Origin: Candidatus Magnetominusculus dajiuhuensis
GTDB lineage: Bacteria; Nitrospirota; Thermodesulfovibrionia; Thermodesulfovibrionales; Magnetobacteriaceae
DNA length: 64,000 bases
Direction: 5' to 3'
Assembly: GCA_015233465.1 (NCBI GenBank)
Contig: JADFXP010000016.1
Coordinates: 1 to 64,000, forward strand
Each line of letters starts with the position of its first letter. Positions within the stretch are counted from its first letter, which is position 1. This document shows, one piece after another, positions 24,649 through 33,323 of this stretch. The position numbers and the translations under genes are program-made. The notes under the pieces were generated by a model, which did not search any database, was not told the DNA's origin, and worked only from the letters and a program-made list of their open reading frames with translations.

Positions 24649-25155
24649 ATGATTATGAATCTAAAAGAAAAATTATCTAAGATAACCTTGATAGTGACAG
24701 ATTTTGATGGTGTACTTACAGATAATAAGGTACATGTCTCAGAAATTGGCACAGAGACAGTAGTATGCAGCAGGGCAGATGGATTTGCTGTAGGTCTTTT
24801 TAGGTCAATTGGTATAGATGTTGTTTGTATAAGCACAGAGGTAAATCCCGTTGTTGCAAAGAGATGTGAAAAGATGCGTATTCTCTATTATCAAGGGCAG
24901 CACGATAAACTCAGCTGCTTAAAGGCTTACTTAATTGAAAAAGGTATTGATAAGGAATATTGTCTTTATGTTGGAAATGATACTAATGACGCAGAGGCAC
25001 TCGGTTATGCAGGCGTTGCTGTAATACCATCGGATGCTTATAAGGAAGTGGCATATTTAGCGCATCTAAAGACTAAATCAAAGGGCGGTGACGGGGTTTT
25101 AAGAGAGCTTTTTACTATTATTCAATCCGCTAAGTCAAAGACAATTGTCAAATAA
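24649..25155 (+). CDS. HAD phosphatase, KdsC/NeuA-C type
   Basis: About 168 residues. The HAD nucleophile motif is VTDFDGVLTD (Asp18, Asp20), followed by SRADGFAVGLFRSIGIDVVC, ISTE, the Lys segment, and VGNDTNDAEAL for Mg2+ binding. It lacks a cap domain, as in KdsC (KDO-8-P phosphatase) and the phosphatase domain of CMP-acylneuraminate synthetases. It would remove phosphate from an ulosonic or nonulosonic acid phosphate. ATG at 24649 or 24655. First gene of the glycan island; it overlaps the next gene by 11 bases. Confidence 0.85.
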   Translation: MIMNLKEKLSKITLIVTDFDGVLTDNKVHVSEIGTETVVCSRADGFAVGLFRSIGIDVVCISTEVNPVVAKRCEKMRILYYQGQHDKLSCLKAYLIEKGIDKEYCLYVGNDTNDAEALGYAGVAVIPSDAYKEVAYLAHLKTKSKGGDGVLRELFTIIQSAKSKTIVK

Positions 25156-26752
25156 ACATCAAAAATTCATAGATACATTAACCAAGGCCTTTAATGAATT
25201 ATTATCAAGACTCGAAATCCCTGACATAGAGAGTGGTATCATAGAAAATATGTTTCCAAAGTCAATCCTTATTCTCCTGCCACTCGTTCAGATGTATAAT
25301 TATAGGCAGTGGAGACATGGTATATTACGATTTCCTATATTTTGGCAGATGTTAATATTGTCTTATATTTATAAAAATAAGGGGAAAAAAAGACTAAGGA
25401 CTATGGAGATAAATCTTCAAAAGACTGATGTCAAAACCCTCTCTGAAGAGGAAATCAATGATCTAAATGGGGCAGTGTGTCTTGTAGCATCTGTGCAAAG
25501 CTATATGACAGCACTTGAGCCTCTTGCGCGAAGCCTCCATGAAAACGGTTTTAAGGTCTGTCTTCTCATCCCTCAGGAAGGGCTTGAGTGGAGGGCAGTT
25601 AAAGGACTTATTGGTGTTATAAAGGTAGTAGAGATAGAGAGTTTTATGACCCCTGAGATAAGAGATGGATATGTTAAAAATAGAAAAAAAGCAGTTATAG
25701 GCTGGGAAAAGATTAAACCATTAGATTTTTTCATTACGGATCTTTCACCATTAAGGGATATGATGGAGATTATGCCTGATCAGGTAAAATATGTGGCAGC
25801 AGAGATAATCCCTCAAACAGATGCTTTTATGAAATGTGCAGCAAATGCGATTAAATTTCTCAAACCAAAGGCTATTTTTGCAGCAAGGCTAAAGAGGATT
25901 ACTGAAAATGTATTTTGCAGGGCTGCTAAGGCTGATGGAATTCCAGTGTATATGTTAAATCATGGGCATTTTGGACAAGATTGGTTTCCGCTGAGTATTG
26001 GGAATGTTATCACTGGAGTTGATAAGGTCATTGTTTGGGGTGAGAATCAAAGACAAAGTATAATCAATCTCTTTCCAGGACTTTCTCAAGATAAGATATT
26101 TTCTGCAGGCGGAATTCAATGGGACAGACATATTAGAAAATACTGCGGAAGCGATAAACCAGATATTATAGAATTACGAAGAAAAATATCTTCAATACTA
26201 GCGCAAAATGGTTCTTCAATTGATCAAACGATTCCTTGGATTACAATAACTATGGATGAAGGAATGCGTAGAATGCTTCCTACATTTTTTGAGGCAGTTG
26301 ATGGACTTAATGGGTTTCATTTATTTATAAAGATACGTTCAGATGAATCTATAGAAGATTATTCAAGATTTGTTAATAACACAACATTTCCTGTTACAAT
26401 AATTACATGGGATATGGATATTAGTCTGCATGAGATATTATACTCCAGTCTGCTTGCAATAACCTTTGCCTCTACCAGTAATATTGACGGCCTTTGTACT
26501 GGAACGCCAGTATTGACTCTTATGCTTGATAAAGAAAGTCAAAGGGCAGATCGTTATGTTTATCTTGAGGAATATGGACTGCCTGTTGTTACTACAAGGT
26601 TAGAGTTGAGAAGTATTATTGCTGAGATAATTAAGCCTGCATTTGATCCATTTAAATTAAAGGCTGCAGCAGGTATTGCAGCGGAGAATATCCTTGCTAA
26701 CTATCCAAATTGTGATGCTGGATTAAAGATTATAAATTTGTTGATGCGATAA
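25145..26752 (+). CDS. GT-B type polysaccharide glycosyl/glycerophosphotransferase-like protein
   Basis: A 535-residue protein starting at TTG within the end of the previous gene. N-terminal ~90 residues are helical and basic. The rest has two Rossmann-like lobes: VCLVASVQSYMTALEPLARS, YMLNHGHFGQDWFP, KVIVWGENQRQSIINLFPGL, FSAGGIQWDRHIRKY, then a donor-lobe segment ITFASTSNIDGLCTGTPVLT. This resembles capsule or CDP-glycerol-type and surface-carbohydrate transferases. Because it is coupled to the KdsC-like phosphatase, an ulosonic or nonulosonic acid transferase role is possible, but this is inference. Confidence 0.65.
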   Translation: MSNKHQKFIDTLTKAFNELLSRLEIPDIESGIIENMFPKSILILLPLVQMYNYRQWRHGILRFPIFWQMLILSYIYKNKGKKRLRTMEINLQKTDVKTLSEEEINDLNGAVCLVASVQSYMTALEPLARSLHENGFKVCLLIPQEGLEWRAVKGLIGVIKVVEIESFMTPEIRDGYVKNRKKAVIGWEKIKPLDFFITDLSPLRDMMEIMPDQVKYVAAEIIPQTDAFMKCAANAIKFLKPKAIFAARLKRITENVFCRAAKADGIPVYMLNHGHFGQDWFPLSIGNVITGVDKVIVWGENQRQSIINLFPGLSQDKIFSAGGIQWDRHIRKYCGSDKPDIIELRRKISSILAQNGSSIDQTIPWITITMDEGMRRMLPTFFEAVDGLNGFHLFIKIRSDESIEDYSRFVNNTTFPVTIITWDMDISLHEILYSSLLAITFASTSNIDGLCTGTPVLTLMLDKESQRADRYVYLEEYGLPVVTTRLELRSIIAEIIKPAFDPFKLKAAAGIAAENILANYPNCDAGLKIINLLMR

Positions 26753-26758
26753 TATAAA

Positions 26759-27508
26759 ATGACTGAAAAATCCGAATTTAATGGGTCTGTTGCGATTATA
26801 ACAGGGGCTTCTCGCGGAATAGGCGCTGCAATAGCCCGCGCATTTTCAGAAAATGGGGCAAACCTTGTTTTAGGCTATCTAAATGAAAGCGAAGAACAAA
26901 AAACAACTGCTGCCTCTATTAATAATGCTATATGGATTCAAGGAAATACCAGTGATATTGAAACATCAAAAAAATTATGTAACGCTGCAATTGAAAGATG
27001 GGGGAGGATAGATATTGTAGTTGCAAATGCTGGAATTTCACATTTTGGAAAATTGATTAAAATGTCGGATGAAGATTTTGATAATATAATAAAAATCAAT
27101 CAATACGGCGTATTTTATCTGCTAAAAGAATGCGGCAGGATAATGAAAAAATCAAGGCATGGTTCAATTGTAACCATATCCTCATCTGCTGCCTCTAAAA
27201 CTCCAAAGATGATGGCTGTATACGCTGCTACTAAGGCATTTATAGAGGCTCTAACGCGAGGGCTGGCACTTGAATTAGGCGAATATGGAGTTAGGGTAAA
27301 TAGTGTTGCGCCCGGCGTAACAGATACTGAAATGAATAGAGTGATGCTCTCTACTTCAAGAAAGATGGTTGAAGATGGGATATCTGTCAAAAGAATTGCA
27401 ACACCAGAAGAGATTGCTCATGCAGTGTTATTTTTATGCTCTAATAAATCTTCCTTTATTAATGGACATATCTTAAAAGTAGATGGTGGAAGTACTCAAG
27501 GTTTATAA
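26759..27508 (+). CDS. SDR oxidoreductase, FabG-like
   Basis: A 249-residue classical short-chain dehydrogenase. NAD(P) motif TGASRGIG (15-22), NAG (90-92), catalytic Ser142, Tyr155 and Lys159 (YAATKA), and the C-terminal GHILKVDGGS typical of 3-oxoacyl-ACP reductases. Next to a MaoC hydratase, FkbH and ACP, so reduction of an ACP-bound 3-keto or related acyl chain is the natural guess. Followed 7 bases later by the MaoC gene. Confidence 0.9.
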   Translation: MTEKSEFNGSVAIITGASRGIGAAIARAFSENGANLVLGYLNESEEQKTTAASINNAIWIQGNTSDIETSKKLCNAAIERWGRIDIVVANAGISHFGKLIKMSDEDFDNIIKINQYGVFYLLKECGRIMKKSRHGSIVTISSSAASKTPKMMAVYAATKAFIEALTRGLALELGEYGVRVNSVAPGVTDTEMNRVMLSTSRKMVEDGISVKRIATPEEIAHAVLFLCSNKSSFINGHILKVDGGSTQGL

Positions 27509-27515
27509 TAAAACA

Positions 27516-27914
27516 ATGAATACCATCAAAGAAGGAGATATATTTTATCGCACAATAGAGATAACTTCGCAAATCATGGAGACATTTGCAGTGATTTCAG
27601 GTGATTATAATCCAATACATGTTGATGAAGTATTTGCAAAAAACATGGGATTTAAAGGAAGAGTTGTTTACGGCAATATTCTTGGATTACTTGTATCAGC
27701 CCTTGTTGGTGAAGGATTGCCTATGAAAGAAGTTATGATTATTTCAGAGCAATTGAATTTTAAGTCAATTATATATATTGGAGATATAATTAGATTGTCC
27801 GCAACTGTATCAACTATAAGTGAGGCAACCGGGGTTATTGAGTTAAAGTTGAATTTTTTAAATAATTCAGAAGACAAGGTTGCAAATGGCAAACTGCAGA
27901 TAAAATTAATATGA
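27516..27914 (+). CDS. MaoC-like (R)-hydratase/dehydratase
   Basis: A 132-residue hot-dog-fold protein from ATG 27516. FAVISGDYNPIHVDEVFAKN carries the catalytic Asp and His of the MaoC/(R)-enoyl hydratase family, followed by GFKGRVVYGNILG, where the usual His-Gly is Tyr-Gly. It interconverts 3-hydroxyacyl and enoyl thioesters, and here presumably acts on the ACP two genes downstream. Its stop overlaps the FkbH start as ATGA. Confidence 0.88.
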   Translation: MNTIKEGDIFYRTIEITSQIMETFAVISGDYNPIHVDEVFAKNMGFKGRVVYGNILGLLVSALVGEGLPMKEVMIISEQLNFKSIIYIGDIIRLSATVSTISEATGVIELKLNFLNNSEDKVANGKLQIKLI

Positions 27915-29758
27915 CTAATAATAGAATAAATTTTTTTAAAGAATTTTTTAGCTCTCCAGATATATATTCAAAAGATGGCGTTGAGTTATTATCCCTATCG
28001 TCAAAGTTTCTTAAATGTGAAGCGCAGTATCGCAGTGAAAATATAAATGACTTACAAATCAAAAAAATAGCGGTTTTAGGTTCTTATACAACCTCTCACC
28101 TTGTCTATGTCTTGAGATTATTTTTATATAAAGAGAAAATTGCCCCAGATATTTATGAAGGGGAGTTTAATAGTATAAATATGGAGATATTAAATGATGC
28201 CTCAGTACTTTATTCATTTAAGCCAGAGATTTTGCTGCTATTAACTTCTGACCTTGATATCAAGGATTATCCGCCATTATTTTCCACAACTGAACAGATT
28301 AACTCATGGGTAGATGTCAAGATTGCTCATTATAAAAATCTATGGCAAAGGGTTGCGCAAAAAATAGAAGGATGTCAGATTCTGCAGTCCCTTTTTATAA
28401 TACCAACACATCGCCCATTAGGAAACCTTGAGGTAAATTATATTTTTTCTCAAACTAATTGTTTAAATAGATTAAATATGAAAATGATTGAAGCCAAACC
28501 AAGTAACGTTACATTTATTGATATGGATTACCTTGCCTCATATATTGGCAAAAAGACATGGTTTGATGAATCCAATTTCTTTATGAGCAAACAAGGTTTT
28601 TCATATGATGCAATTGGAGTGGTATCTCATGCAATCTCCCGCATAATTGCAACTTACGCAGGCAGGGTTCAAAAATGTCTCGTACTAGATTTAGATAATA
28701 CGCTTTGGGGCGGTGTGATTGGCGATGATGGATTAGAAGGGATAAACCTTGATCCAAATAATGCTGTTGGTGAGGCATATCTTGCATTTCAAGAGACGGT
28801 AAAAAGTCTAAAAAATCGAGGAGTTATATTAGCAGTATGCAGCAAAAATGAAGAAGATGCTGCAAGAGTCCCATTTGAAAAACATACCAATATGATCTTA
28901 AAAATGGATGATATCGCCTGTTTTATAGCTAATTGGAATGATAAGGCATCAAATTTAAAGGAGATTGCCAAAAGATTAAATATTGGAATAGATTCATTGG
29001 TATTTTTTGATGATAATCCTGCTGAAAGACAGTTAGTGCGTCAATTTCTGAGAGAGGTGGAGGTAATTGATGTGCCAAGCGACCCGGCCTTATATGCTAG
29101 AGCAATAAACGAGGCACGGTGTTTTGAATGGGCGCAGTTAAGTTCTGAAGATATTATTCGATCTGATACTTATATAAAAGACGTAAAACGCGCGCAATTA
29201 GAGCAGACAACTCAAGATTATGATTTGTATTTAAGGTCTCTCACGATGAAGGCAAGGGTAATTAATGTAGGCTCAGCAGAACTTGCAAGATTTACTCAAT
29301 TGATAAATAAAAGCAATCAATTTAATCTAAGAACTAAACGATACACTGAAGCTGCTATTATACAGATGATGGAAAATGCGGAAGAGTATGCACTCAAATG
29401 TATAGAGTTTGAAGATAAATTTGGCAATTATGGTATTATCTCATCTATAATATTGCAAAGGATAAATGATACAGCCTTTATTGATACATGGGTGATGAGC
29501 TGCAGGGTTTTAAAGAGAGGTATTGAAAATGCAGTGCTAGAGGCGATATTTAATACTGCTAAATCTTGGGGAAGCAAGTGGATTGTCGGGGAATACCTGC
29601 CAACCAAAAAAAATAATCTGGTAGCTGATTTATATAAGGAATTAGGATTTGCTAAACAGACTAAAGGGGAAGGACAGGGAGAACAGAAAGGAACTATTTA
29701 TAACATTAAACCATTCTCAGTAGAGATAAAACATTTTATTGAGATAATAGGACAATGA
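27911..29758 (+). CDS. FkbH-like HAD-family acyl-ACP loading protein
   Basis: A 615-residue protein with the FkbH architecture: an N-terminal SGNH-like region (about 30-240), a HAD domain starting KCLVLDLDNTLWGGVIGDDG, with SKN, FFDDNPAERQ, and a C-terminal GNAT-like acyltransferase lobe (FTQLINKSNQFNLRTKRYTE, DTWVMSCRVLKRGIENAVLE). FkbH proteins take 1,3-bisphosphoglycerate, dephosphorylate it and load D-glyceryl (or, in relatives, lactyl-type units) on an ACP. The ACP gene overlaps its stop by four bases, matching that chemistry. In this operon it probably provides the acyl group used by the MBOAT. Confidence 0.9.
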   Translation: MTNNRINFFKEFFSSPDIYSKDGVELLSLSSKFLKCEAQYRSENINDLQIKKIAVLGSYTTSHLVYVLRLFLYKEKIAPDIYEGEFNSINMEILNDASVLYSFKPEILLLLTSDLDIKDYPPLFSTTEQINSWVDVKIAHYKNLWQRVAQKIEGCQILQSLFIIPTHRPLGNLEVNYIFSQTNCLNRLNMKMIEAKPSNVTFIDMDYLASYIGKKTWFDESNFFMSKQGFSYDAIGVVSHAISRIIATYAGRVQKCLVLDLDNTLWGGVIGDDGLEGINLDPNNAVGEAYLAFQETVKSLKNRGVILAVCSKNEEDAARVPFEKHTNMILKMDDIACFIANWNDKASNLKEIAKRLNIGIDSLVFFDDNPAERQLVRQFLREVEVIDVPSDPALYARAINEARCFEWAQLSSEDIIRSDTYIKDVKRAQLEQTTQDYDLYLRSLTMKARVINVGSAELARFTQLINKSNQFNLRTKRYTEAAIIQMMENAEEYALKCIEFEDKFGNYGIISSIILQRINDTAFIDTWVMSCRVLKRGIENAVLEAIFNTAKSWGSKWIVGEYLPTKKNNLVADLYKELGFAKQTKGEGQGEQKGTIYNIKPFSVEIKHFIEIIGQ

Positions 29759-29997
29759 CTATGGATATAAAAGAAGAGCTTCAGGAAGTATTTAGAGATG
29801 TATTTGATGAAGAAGGAATTGTAATATCTAATGAAATGACCGCCAGTGATATAGATGAATGGGATTCGCTCTCACATATACAATTAATAGTGGCAGTAGA
29901 AAAGAAATTTAAGGTTAAATTTCAAACCGCTGAGATAATAAAACTGCAAAATGTAGGTGAATTTATTGAACTATTGCAAAAGAAACTTAATAAATGA
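29755..29997 (+). CDS. Acyl carrier protein
   Basis: An 80-residue four-helix ACP. The phosphopantetheine attachment Ser38 lies in DEWDSLSHIQLI; the acidic helices and C-terminal VGEFIELLQKKL fit the family. It starts in an ATGA overlap with FkbH and ends in another with the MBOAT, so these three products are made in step. It corresponds in role to DltC: it carries the activated acyl group to the membrane acyltransferase. Confidence 0.94.
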   Translation: MTMDIKEELQEVFRDVFDEEGIVISNEMTASDIDEWDSLSHIQLIVAVEKKFKVKFQTAEIIKLQNVGEFIELLQKKLNK

Positions 29998-31166
29998 ATA
30001 ATCTATCAATTACTTCAGGTATATTTATATTATTATTGCTCACTGGACCAATGTTGATGAGAACGCCTGCTGCTGTGAGGCGTTATTTATTTTATATCAT
30101 AAATATTGTGTTATATGCAGTTTATTTAAATTCTATAACCAATATTATAGGGATTTTAGTATTTGTTATACCAACATTTTTGTATATAAAATTAATGAAA
30201 AAGAGGTCAGCTCCAGCATGGCCTATGATAATTATAGTATTAGGCATGTTTTTCTATCTTAATGGATATATCTTTATATTTTTAAAGGATTCTAATCTCT
30301 TAACCTTTAAACTACTGGGGTTATCATATATATTATTTAGACAATTAGATATATTGATTCAGATGAATTCAGGGTTGATTGATAAGATAGATATAGTAGA
30401 TTACTTAAATTATTTGTTTTCCTTTTGGACGATAATGGCTGGTCCAATACAAAGATTTAATGAGTTTAAGGAATCAATTTATGCGGAATTAAAACCGCTA
30501 AGTGAAAAAGAGAATCTGAAGTGTCTGCACAGAGCTGCTAACGGCATGATAAAGGTTTTAGTGATTGGATTATTTTTTGATAACATCGTAGATAACGCAT
30601 TAAAACATTACCCTCCGTATAACGGCAATCCGCTAATGTTTTTAAGCCAAGTAAAATACTTCATTGAGATATTCTATAGTTATCCATTATTTCTATATTT
30701 TAATTTTTCAGGTTATTGCGATGTAGTAATAGCTATGGGGAAATGGTCAGGCTTTACCCTGCCAGAGAACTTTGATAAACCATATCTGGCAAGAAACGTG
30801 ATAGAGTTTTGGAATAGATGGCATATAACGCTGTCATTATGGGTAAAGGATTATTTATTTCAGCCATTATTTAAATGGTTAATCTCAGGAATACTTTCAA
30901 AACACATCTTAAAGGCTCAATATTTAAGTATTTTTATAACATTTTTCTTAGTTGGATTGTGGCATGGAGCAACTGTAAATTTTGCGATATTTGGGATATT
31001 GCAGGGAATTGGCATGGCAGCTTCCATGTATTACCGTGATACATTGCAAAGAAAATATGGCAAGCAGTGGTATAAAGAATATCTAAATAATAAAAAGATT
31101 GCGTTTATAGAACGATTTATTTGTTTGCATTATTTTAGTTTTAGTTTGATGTTTTTTATAAAATAA
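29994..31166 (+). CDS. MBOAT-family membrane O-acyltransferase (DltB/AlgI-like)
   Basis: A 390-residue, strongly hydrophobic protein with about 9-11 membrane helices. MBOAT marks: MAGPIQRFNEFKESIY, FWNRWHITLSLWVKDYLFQP and the catalytic His324 in GLWHGATVNFAIFG. It transfers acyl groups from a cytoplasmic thioester (here the overlapping ACP) across the membrane. It lacks a C-terminal FxYxxF-type tail itself; that motif is on the 45-residue protein encoded 12 bases downstream. The order ACP-MBOAT-microprotein-SGNH protein is Dlt-like. Confidence 0.93.
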   Translation: MNNLSITSGIFILLLLTGPMLMRTPAAVRRYLFYIINIVLYAVYLNSITNIIGILVFVIPTFLYIKLMKKRSAPAWPMIIIVLGMFFYLNGYIFIFLKDSNLLTFKLLGLSYILFRQLDILIQMNSGLIDKIDIVDYLNYLFSFWTIMAGPIQRFNEFKESIYAELKPLSEKENLKCLHRAANGMIKVLVIGLFFDNIVDNALKHYPPYNGNPLMFLSQVKYFIEIFYSYPLFLYFNFSGYCDVVIAMGKWSGFTLPENFDKPYLARNVIEFWNRWHITLSLWVKDYLFQPLFKWLISGILSKHILKAQYLSIFITFFLVGLWHGATVNFAIFGILQGIGMAASMYYRDTLQRKYGKQWYKEYLNNKKIAFIERFICLHYFSFSLMFFIK

Positions 31167-31178
31167 AAAGGCGCTGAT

Positions 31179-31316
31179 ATGAAAAAATTATTAAATTACT
31201 TACCGGAATCTGTAAGATATTATGGAGATATATTATTATTATCTATAAAGATAATAATAATTATATCAATGATATTTGGCTCTGTAAAACCAATGATTGT
31301 GTATCAGAATTTTTAG
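31179..31316 (+). CDS. DltX-like single-TM acyl-shuttle microprotein
   Basis: A 45-residue protein: a short basic N-terminus (MKKLLNYLPESVRYYG), one membrane helix (about 18-36) and a short external tail ending PMIVYQNF at the stop codon. The last six residues, I-V-Y-Q-N-F, fit the C-terminal acyl-shuttle hexapeptide (aromatic/aliphatic-x-Tyr-x-x-Phe; for example FIYNEF in DltX), whose Tyr accepts the acyl group from the MBOAT before a Ser-type transferase takes it. It lies exactly between the MBOAT and the SGNH gene, as a connecting subunit would. Weak AAGG ribosome site. Too short to be picked up by usual length cut-offs. Confidence 0.8.
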   Translation: MKKLLNYLPESVRYYGDILLLSIKIIIIISMIFGSVKPMIVYQNF

Positions 31317-31330
31317 TTTTAGGAGAGTTT

Positions 31331-32269
31331 ATGAGTTCAGTTAATTGTGAAACAAACTCAAAGAGATATTTTTATATATTATTATTATTTGTAGGATTAT
31401 GGCTGCTAATGATATTTTATGTTATGATAAAAAATTTATTTATAGATAAACCCACAAATACTCAGCAGTTATATGAATATCAATTAGATAGATTAAAAAA
31501 GATGAATAATATTGAAACACTCTTTATCGGAGATTGTTCTTTAGGATATGTGATTGACGAGGAGAGATTTAGTGAATTATCAAAGACAAAGACAGCAAAT
31601 CTTGCCCTTAATGGCGCATTTGAACTAGCAGGGCCATTTAACATTTTAAAAAAGGCAGCAAAGAATAACAAATTAAAAAATGTCATAATTATTTTAAATT
31701 TAAAGACTCTGCAATTTCCATTTTCTTATGAAGGTTATTTATATAGCATGGATTCACTTTATGATTTAAAGGATTTAAATTCTACTGAAAAGATTAAGGC
31801 ATTGATGACTTTTTTGGATTTAATTTTTTCTCATCATAATATGGTCTTAGTGGCGCAAAAAATCTTAAAGAAAGGTCATCCAGATTTTGGGAAACCATAT
31901 ATTTTTGAAGATGGATATGTTAAACAACAAAATAGAAAAACTAAGTTTAATTCTTCTTTAAAACCATTAAATGCTATAGAGATGGAAAATACAGCATTTC
32001 TTGTTAAAATTATACAATTTTGTAAAAATAGTAATATAAATCTTATATATGCCCATGCTCCAACTTGGGATAGGAGATATGAGCAGTCCACAGATTATAT
32101 TAAACAAATCAATAAAACATTAACAGATACAGGTATAAAGTTTATCCCAGATATATTAGTCTTTGATAATGAAAATATTGGTGATAATGAAAATCATATA
32201 GTTCCATCATCAAAGCAGCTTTATACGGAAAAATATTATAATCTGCTTAAATCTAATTTAATATATTAA
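31331..32269 (+). CDS. Membrane-anchored SGNH/DltD-like acyltransferase
   Basis: A 312-residue protein with one N-terminal membrane helix (about 13-34) and an external SGNH-fold domain. Block I is TLFIGDCSLGYVIDEERFSE, followed by NLALNGAFELAGPFNILKKA. The C-terminal catalytic block is probably DNENHIVPSSKQLYTEKYY (Asp/His). In this family block I is usually G-[DS]-S-[RE]; here the nucleophile position is Cys69 with Ser70 next to it. It is expected to take the acyl group from the microprotein Tyr and place it on an exported polymer. An AGGAG site precedes the ATG. Confidence 0.78.
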   Translation: MSSVNCETNSKRYFYILLLFVGLWLLMIFYVMIKNLFIDKPTNTQQLYEYQLDRLKKMNNIETLFIGDCSLGYVIDEERFSELSKTKTANLALNGAFELAGPFNILKKAAKNNKLKNVIIILNLKTLQFPFSYEGYLYSMDSLYDLKDLNSTEKIKALMTFLDLIFSHHNMVLVAQKILKKGHPDFGKPYIFEDGYVKQQNRKTKFNSSLKPLNAIEMENTAFLVKIIQFCKNSNINLIYAHAPTWDRRYEQSTDYIKQINKTLTDTGIKFIPDILVFDNENIGDNENHIVPSSKQLYTEKYYNLLKSNLIY

Positions 32270-32279
32270 GAGGATTTCT

Positions 32280-33323
32280 ATGAAAGAGATATTGATACTT
32301 GGCGCTAATAAGTATAAAGAATGGTTGACATATGCAATAGAATATATGGCAGAGGCTCTTTCTATAGAACCATCCGTAAGGGTAAGGGCTTGGGGAAAAT
32401 ATCGTGAGGGTTTTATATCTGGACTTTCCCTTAAGGAGGCTATTGAGCATATATATGGGAATAAAAAACAGCCTGATGTGATAATGCTTCATGTTGGTAT
32501 GTTTAATACAGATGATAAAGACGATAAATTAATGATTAAGGGGCTTGAAGAACTCTCAAAGGATATAATCTTGATCTTTAGATGTGATGACCCTTGGAGA
32601 TTCTATACAAAGTTATTAGAGATTTATGAAAAGATTCAGCCTCATTTTATATTGGTGGTATCTTCTATATATGAACGATTATTTAATGAAAAATTAAAGG
32701 GCACTAAGACTAAGACCTATATGTTTCCATGCGATGTTGGGCGCAGATATTTTAATATGGGGATTGACCGCAAATATGATCTGGGACTAATTGGAAGGTG
32801 TCATAATAATGATAAAGATATATCTGCGTGGAAGTTAAAACTTCATCTAAAGGTATTTGAAGAGGGAAATCTTGGAATTGTAAGACGAAGCGTTGGGGCT
32901 GATAATTATTTGGATAGATATTCTACGCTGGTATTAAATCTAAACCAATGTCTGACATCGTGGAATTCTCCAGTATGTCCAAAGGGAATGGAAAAAGGCA
33001 GTTACAGCACTCCTCTTAGATTTATCGAAGCCCCATCATGCGGGGCAGTTATGGTATGTCCATTTGATTATCCTGAGTTAAATGAATATTATTATCCAAA
33101 GAAGGCTTATATAAACTGCGACTCAGATTTAAGCAAGGCAATAAAACAAATCAAGGAACTGCGTAAAAATACTGAGGCTTTTTTGGAACTTCAAAATATT
33201 GCTTATAGATATGTGATGGCAAATCATCAAACAAAAAATAGAGTTGATTTCATATTAGATCTGATAAACGGCAATACTGATACAGATGTGCGTAATTATT
33301 ACAAGATGCCATTAAATGAATAA
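32280..33323 (+). CDS. CgeB-like glycosyltransferase
   Basis: A 347-residue GT-B-type protein. The C-terminal half carries the hallmark of the CgeB/Glyco_trans_1_2 group: GSYSTPLRFIEAPSCGAVMV, then PELNEYYYPKKAYINCDSDL, used for binding nucleotide sugar. The N-terminal lobe reads KEILILGANKYKEWLTYAIE. An AGAGGA site precedes it. Acts in the cytoplasm on the glycan being built; sugar unknown. Confidence 0.82.
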   Translation: MKEILILGANKYKEWLTYAIEYMAEALSIEPSVRVRAWGKYREGFISGLSLKEAIEHIYGNKKQPDVIMLHVGMFNTDDKDDKLMIKGLEELSKDIILIFRCDDPWRFYTKLLEIYEKIQPHFILVVSSIYERLFNEKLKGTKTKTYMFPCDVGRRYFNMGIDRKYDLGLIGRCHNNDKDISAWKLKLHLKVFEEGNLGIVRRSVGADNYLDRYSTLVLNLNQCLTSWNSPVCPKGMEKGSYSTPLRFIEAPSCGAVMVCPFDYPELNEYYYPKKAYINCDSDLSKAIKQIKELRKNTEAFLELQNIAYRYVMANHQTKNRVDFILDLINGNTDTDVRNYYKMPLNE

